Of a DNA stretch of 64,000 nucleotides, positions 57,971 through 64,000 are shown in pieces (position 1 is the stretch's first letter; each line of letters begins with the position of its first letter). The translations under genes and the position numbers were made by a program. This stretch comes from Clitopilus passeckerianus. Its lineage: Eukaryota; Basidiomycota; Agaricomycetes; Agaricales; Entolomataceae. Under the pieces are notes generated by a model. It made no database searches. It worked only from the letters and a program-made list of their open reading frames with translations, and was not told where the DNA came from. Where the stretch lies: the NCBI GenBank assembly GCA_944990035.1, contig CALYLX010000009.1:97367-161366 (forward strand), read 5' to 3'.

Positions 57971-58844
57971 TTCGGGAGTCTACAAAACCGGGTAGGGACA
58001 GTGGGAGCTCTTGCTTGCTGAGCAGGACGAACAATGTGCTCGTACCGACGTGGCAGAAGACACTTGAGGGAAATTTAAGTATACGGAATGTCGAAATGAA
58101 ATGTAAACCGCGCTAACTGCGTTCGTCCGTGTGGAATTAAGGGTCACTTGAATAGCGTAGAATTTCTAGACGTTCTTCGCTTCCATGGATGGTGGGCGTA
58201 TCACCGGTAAGAAGACTCTGAAAGGGAGTTTTGAGGTCATGAGCGCACTTAAAATGGCTTGAACGACGCGGCTGACGATGATAAACGCATGGCTGACCTC
58301 GACAAACATGAATGGCTGCATGATGGAGCACGGTAAACGCGTCCTTTACCGCGAACTCGACACCGTGATGCTCGTGAAGTGGTCACGGGGACTGCTTGGT
58401 AAGCCTTTAGGCTTTCTGCTCCAGCGTCCGAAGTTTCCCCATGAATTCGATATTGATGTTCAAACCGTAAATTTCGGAAAACTGTCCTCTCTAGTCCGAG
58501 CATTATGCCGTCCATGGCCCAGTGAATGACGAAACGCACGAATTCCGGACAATGAACATAGTGTTTAGTTGGAAACAGCTGGCCCAGGGTGCTCGCAAGC
58601 CCAAGCTCAGACTGGATTGATAGATCTCGTATGGCTGTCAAGGAAGAGGACTACCATCTGTCACCAATCTGCCTACAACTACTGTTGAATGTAGCAGATA
58701 CCAGTCTTTTGGGCTGAGCAACGACAGACCAAAATCACATATAATGATTGCAAGCAAACAGCAACAAGCCTATTCTGCTTCCCTCTTCCTTTTGTCTTTG
58801 TGCTTGTCTTTGTGCTTGTTCTCATTTCTTCTTCTGCCTCTGTG
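57971..58844. other. Divergent intergenic between GH5 copy 2 and lipase 4
   Basis: Spacer holding both promoters. Part of it resembles the region upstream of GH5 copy 1. The pyrimidine-rich, TTTGTGCTTG-repeating leader just before 58845 probably belongs to lipase 4. Confidence 0.5.
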
Positions 58845-60472
58845 ATGGCACTTTCTTTCGTTTCTTCTCTGTACATATTCAACACGCTCTTTTCTTTCAC
58901 CTCCTTAGGAGCTCAGGCGGCACCTATCACCCAAGAGAAACGTCAAAGCGGCTTCAAAACTCTCAGTACTGTCCAGATCGACACATTTGCTCCCTTCACC
59001 CACTATGCTAGCACCGCTTATTGTCCTGCATCGCAGACTTTGACCTGGTCTTGTGGAGGTACGCCAACGTCCTTAGGCGTTTGATTCAATTAACTCAAAG
59101 CGGTCCCAAGCGAACTGTGATGCGAATCCAGGCTTCCAACCAGTTGCATCTGGAGGAGATGGGGACGACGTGCAGTTCTGGTATGTTGGTATCGATCCCG
59201 ACTTGGAGGTTAGCCCTTTCTCTCTGGACTAGGGTCACGCTTTTACTAAAGGCGTACCACCCTTCAGACAGTCATTGTCGGTCATCAGGGGACAGATCCG
59301 AAGAAACTGTGAGTCCTAGTCAATTCAGATCTTGGCGGTTCTCTCCCCGAGCAGCCTCAAACATTGTTTACTCTCGGGTACTACACACCCGGTGTTCAAA
59401 CTTAGAAAATCTCATCCGCCTGGTCATTGTGCTCAGCCTAAGCCAATATAGGATTTTTCCGCTTCATCTGGATTGAGCGTTTTAAGGACTGATACTAACC
59501 CTCTTTTGGATCGGTCAGGATGCCATTGCTCACGGACGCGGACTTCTTCCTTTCCAAACTGGACACTACGCTTTTCCCGGGGGTCACCTCAGATATCAAA
59601 GTTCATAACGGATTTGCTGATGCACATGCCGAGTAAGATCCCTCGTTGGCATGGGTTGGTTTGACGCTCACTCGACGGTTGCGTAGAACTGCAAGCGATG
59701 TTCTTTCTGCTGTTCAGAAAGCTTTAGATCAAAGTGGTGTGAACCAGGTAACGGTCGTTGGACATTCATTGGGTGAGTTAAATTTCTTTCCGTTGAAGCA
59801 TAAAGGGAATGGTCTAATTCGGACATAACCCTGTAGGTGCTGCTAAGGCACTCCTGGACGGCGTCTTTCTGCCTCTCCACCTGCCTGGTGTCCCAGTCAA
59901 AGTCATAGGGTACGGGATGCCGAGAGTTGGCAACCAGGCGTTTGCCAACTACGTCGACGCAAACCTGATGTGACGCATGTCAATAACAAGTACGTATTCT
60001 GTCTTCCTGCTCGACAACTGTATCCAACTCACGCCACTCTTCGTAGGCAAGACCTCGTGCCAATATTACCTGGTAAGTAAACTATTGTTCTCCCCCACAC
60101 TCCACGTTAAATATTGAGCGCCCATACTTCTCTTCGCTTAAGGTCGATTCTTGGGGTTCGTCCATGCTTCAGGCGAAACGCATATCCAGAACGACGAGTC
60201 TTGGGTCACCTGCCCCGGCCAAGACAATACAGATACTCGTTGTACCGTCGGAGACGTCAAGAATCTCCTCGAAGGCAGCATTTCTAACCATGACGGTAGG
60301 TCCACATCCTCACATTCCTCTCGTTTTCTTTGACCCGCGAGCATTTGACGTGCCCACATCCGTTAATTCCATTATGTTTTTCTGATTTGTGTTTTCTTCC
60401 GACATACATGATCACTGACATCGGTGGAACGATATTGTAGGGCCATATGATGGAATCAAGATTGGATGTTAA
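58845..60472 (+). pseudogene. Secreted class-3 lipase/esterase with one frameshift (lipase 4)
   Basis: The only plus-strand member of the lipase group. The signal peptide is hydrophobic (ALSFVSSLYIFNTLFSF...AQAAP). The chain continues THYASTAYCPASQTLTWSCG, WYVGIDPDLE, TVIVGHQGTDPKK and PLLTDADFFLSKLDTTLFPG. The catalytic elbow VTVVGHSLG is spliced to AAKALLDGVFLPLHLPG, and IGYGMPRVGNQAFANYVDAN follows. At about 59961-59970 one base is missing relative to the family. The frame then reads a stop (TGA at 59971-59973) before the catalytic Asp and His. In the shifted frame the rest is well preserved (GRFLGFVHASGETHIQND, ISNHDGPYDGIKIGC) and ends at a TAA at 60470. It is a disabled gene, or a sequencing error in an otherwise intact one. 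Confidence 0.78.
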
Positions 60473-61276
60473 GGAGCCGCGGAAGACCGCAGTCCCGATT
60501 GCATCGTTTGACCCCGTAATCAGTCATGATTCGACGACATCCCTTGGACTACTTCATTCAGTACATATGGCCCATGACACGGACAAAGAACATTTACTTC
60601 ATAACGGCTAATAGATTATTCTTATTCTGCTTCTAACCTTTGTGGGCGTAGTAGATAATGTCAGTTCTACCGAGGACCCACAATCGTGCTTCAGAATCTC
60701 GCGCAGCGGCTTCCATATCGCAGTGGCACTGCAAGAGGAAGACGCAGATCAGTGCCTCACAGTCAACGTTTTACTCTCATCACCACCACAGTTTTGGATG
60801 GCTGGATGCATCATACCATCAAAAAGTGCCTGTCGCCGGCTCTCTGGGCCCATCTTGGGTCTCTGAAAACTTGGATGGAAGACAACCGTAGAGAACGATA
60901 TACTTTCGCGGTCGTCACTGGATCTTCGAGAAGACCGATGGATGAATGACAGTAGGCGCGTCAGCTTCTCGGTTTCTATCATAGACCCTCTCCGACCACG
61001 TTGTTTGAGATGTCAAGATGTTGGCGTTGGATGATGGCGATGAAATAAGTTCCTGATGCTGCTGCCATTTCGCAAGGGTCCAGTGGGTGTGCGCCTATTG
61101 TCACGGCTGCGACAGACCCGATAAAACAAGTCCCCGTCTGCCGGTTAGAATCATCATCATAGAAACAGGACTAGAGCCTTAGAGCTGTGCAGGCTGTTTG
61201 AAGGGTTTGAGAAAGAAGATATAGTGATAGAACTCGATTCAGTTGAGGCCAAGTCTGCGTCAGGGTTACCCCAACC
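60473..61276. other. Intergenic
   Basis: Downstream of lipase 4 and upstream of the Ser/Pro-rich gene. Nothing was recognised. Confidence 0.5.
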
Positions 61277-64000
61277 ATGGCCCAGCCGGACGACGCCATG
61301 CCCGCGGTATCAAGCAATTCTTCCCAGCATCACGAACATTCTCCAACACCGTCAACGAGTTCCTTTACGACGAAGGCGTCTGAGACGTCTTCAATAGCCT
61401 CTTCAAGTCGACCTCCAGGGCGAAGAAGAGCGTTAACGAACCATAGCGAACGACACGCTTCGGCTTCTCCCACACTCGCTCCACCTCCTACATACAGCAC
61501 TGTCCTCGACATGTCAGTGACACTGGCAGATTCTGCCAGGGCAACGAGCCCCAATCCTTCGATGACATCTCTCAGCCCAAATCCACAGCAAGTGCAGTAC
61601 AACAGGATGTCAAGAGCACCGTCATTACGACCGTCTCAATCACCACTGGGGCCAAGAACGCGGTTCGGGCCACGCGCGATGTCGACGGGGCCACAATTAC
61701 TGCCGGAAACACCAATAACGTACACACCACCGCCTCTTCCTATACCACCCCCTTCAATATTATCATCCAGCTCATCCTCATCATCCCTTCGTCTGGCTAG
61801 AGACTCACTATTTCCATCGCCAACTCATGACCCATCACCTCAGTATCCTGGCCCTGCCACGGATTCGCCAGCTCAAACGGAAGTAACATTACCATCGATA
61901 GAAGAAGACGACCCACCTCCACCGCATTCCTCCTAGAACAGCTGCGTTCGCCATTCCTCCCGCACCTACAATACCTGCACCCAGACCGCCTACGACACCT
62001 CAATTACCACCGGTGCCGGCTCCGGCGTCTATTTCAGCTTCTACAGTCCCGCAAAATGAAATAACTGCTTCTCCAATAATACAGTCATCATCGCCAGCGC
62101 CTCCTACTTCTCAAAGTCCTCAAATACAGCAAAAGACAAGCCCTCCGAAACGGGCCGGGACTGTAAAGAAGAAGATAACGGCGAAGCCTGCTGTCCTTAC
62201 ATCTGCACCTAAACTCTCATTTGAGCCCGTTACTATTGATTTCAAAAGTCTTCCATTGGAAGCATTTCTATGTATGTATCCCTTCTGAATTCTACTCCCA
62301 CTTCGTCTGACCGTTTCAAAATTACAGGGACCCTTAATAATGCAGAACTTCAGAAACTGGTTTCACGGGCCATCCGGACTTCTGCCCGCGAGTCCTTCGT
62401 TCGCCTGCTATCCTTGGACAATCTTGACCGAGCTATTCCGGAAGAGCTGGAGCGTCTTGAAGCGCTCAAAGCCAGGACACAAGCTCACTACCGATTCCAA
62501 GTGACGAAGCGAACCATGCTTCTGCAAGCACTGAATCAATCCAGTGCAACAGGGGAGGTCAAGGTTGGAGAGGACGGGACCTCCTCTGGCAGCGGTTTCG
62601 CGAGGCAGCTGTCAGAAACTTGCGCGGAATGCGACAAGGCTCTGGAGACAGTGGTGCAGACGACGGATCAAATATTGCAACTTCGGAAGATGGTCGATGT
62701 GCATTGGGCGAGCGCCCTTGCTATTGCTCTCAGGAAGCTCAACAAGAGCTATGCCAAGAGGACGGAGGAGTTGGTGCAGACGAGGGAAAAGGTGACAAAT
62801 CTGGAGGCAGAGCTCAAGGAGGCATGGGATCAAGCAGCGAAGTATGCTGAGGAGATGGATGACATGGAGCGGGATACTGCTTTCCATTCTGACGATGAAT
62901 CTGATTTTGAGGACGAGGAAGAAGCAGAAGCAGAAGAACAGGCGCCGATATCAATTGACCCGGAGCTCGCCAACAAAACTCACGACTTATCGGACTCTGA
63001 CTCTGAGCTGGACGAAGCCGAGGTTGCGATTATCGAAAAAGCCGAAGTGGTGACACTACCACCATCGCGGCGAGCGTCGACCATCTCTGATACGGTGCTC
63101 AAACGAGCCACCAAGTCCTCCTTCTCAGCATTACCTCCCCTCCCCACTGAACATTCTTCCTGAATTTACACCCATCTCGCCCATGCCGCGCCTGTCTGCT
63201 ATCGGTAAATCACCCGAATCCGCTAGCCCTGGAGCAAACCCCACTGCTTCACCTACCTCCCCGGTGGCCTCAAGCTCTCGGCCTCCGTCGATGCCACCGC
63301 GCTCGCCCCTTCCTCCTGTCCCTCCACCAAAAGATCCAGCACGGTACCTGAAGCACAACCGACGCACCTCAGATGCGGTCAGCGTCAGATCCACCCGTTC
63401 CACCCGTTCCACGAAATCCACGAAGAGCACCAAGAGCGCGAAATCAGTCCGCCAGTCTCAAGCTTCGGCACTTCTCAGCCCTGCTTCGAGACCGGGATCT
63501 CGTATGGATTCTCGTCCTAACTCAGTAATGACCGCAGACAACCTCTCCTCACGGGTTCCTCGAGGTTGAGTTTGGTGTCTGCTGCGAGGACGAGAAGTAA
63601 CAGAGCTTCTAAAGGAAGCTTGAGGATACCAAGGACGCCCGGCTCAGGATATCCTGACCACCCTCCTGTACCTGATCTCCTCCGGAATTCCTGGCTGCAG
63701 CCTCAGCCATGAACACTCCTTCCACCTCCGTTTTGATCAGCAATGCCGCCTTTGCGATTGCAGATGAAGTTTCCCGTCAAGGGTGATGTGCTCTTATCGG
63801 ACGGCAAAATTTCAAGAATCAGGCGGACTAGTTTGGATATGGGCAGTTGGATTGGAGTCAAGAGGGCGAAGACCTTGGGTGGAGGCCGAGGGGTGAGGGA
63901 GAGCCTGCTCACGGCGAATGAGGATGGCAAGATGCCAGTGCAGACCGTCGACGACATCAATTTCCGATGTGTTCATTGGTGAGATCAAGCAGGCACCCAA
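61277..64000 (+). pseudogene. Ser/Pro-rich coiled-coil protein gene with frame breaks, 3' end beyond window
   Basis: The reading starts MAQPDDAMPAVSSNSS and is Ser/Pro/Thr-rich to about 61840. A possible 94-bp intron (CA|GTATCC to CTCCTAG at 61843-61936) would carry it into the next frame (TAAFAIPPAPTIPAP...). A clear intron at 62272-62327 follows. Exon 3 encodes WTLNNAELQKLVSRAIRTSA and SFVRLLSLDNLDRAIPEELE. It continues as a long coiled coil (IALRKLNKSYAKRTEELVQT) and an acidic DDESDFEDEEEAEAEE stretch. Near 63150 and again near 63550 the sensible reading moves to another frame (NILPEFTPISPMPRL, then SSRLSLVSAARTRSN). Further shifts occur after 63690. The later ones have no good introns, so indels are likely. 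I do not recognise the family. Confidence 0.6.

Overview
This window reads as nuclear DNA of a mushroom-forming basidiomycete (Agaricomycetes). Genes are broken by many short introns of about 45-70 bp that begin GTRNGT and end in YAG. The gene content fits that group: a DUF6533 membrane protein, F-box/LRR-like proteins with an HKALPPEVLARVF-type box, etherase-type glutathione S-transferases, FMO-type monooxygenases, a microsomal P450, class-3 lipases and GH5 exo-glucanase-like enzymes. No operons, rRNA, tRNA or CRISPR were seen. Exon joins were worked out by hand from splice signals and frame. Where the phase sums to a multiple of three, I say so.

Layout. 1-4896: 3' part of a decayed Ty3/gypsy chromovirus (RT, RNase H, integrase, chromodomain), an unusual extra Cys/His-rich reading after pol, and a 3' LTR that cuts into an F-box-type gene. 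4897-7367: two related F-box gene remnants. 8260-10016: a Ser/Pro-rich hypothetical protein. 10488-18419: a detoxification-type block with two tandem GST genes (the first frameshifted) and two tandem 13-exon FMO genes on the minus strand. 18739-20196: DUF6533 membrane protein. 20197-24285: gene-poor, with a clean 960-bp hAT-like non-autonomous element at 21809-22768. 24286-26567: single-pass membrane protein. 27808-30001: cytochrome P450 with one unresolved junction. 31045-36977: an 1841-residue protein with three START-like modules and a C-terminal membrane anchor. 37359-40190: LisH-domain co-regulator with a polyglutamine tract. 40817-45459: ARP2 flanked by two inverted F-box paralogues. 45900-60472: a secreted-enzyme cluster of four class-3 lipases and two GH5 enzymes. 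61277-64000: a Ser/Pro-rich coiled-coil protein whose frame breaks repeatedly, running off the window.

Housekeeping genes (ARP2, the LisH protein, the START protein) have exon structures that sum exactly in frame. In contrast, several members of duplicated families (GST, F-box, lipase, P450) carry single-base frame breaks. This points to birth and death of accessory genes rather than general sequencing error, although error cannot be excluded from sequence alone.
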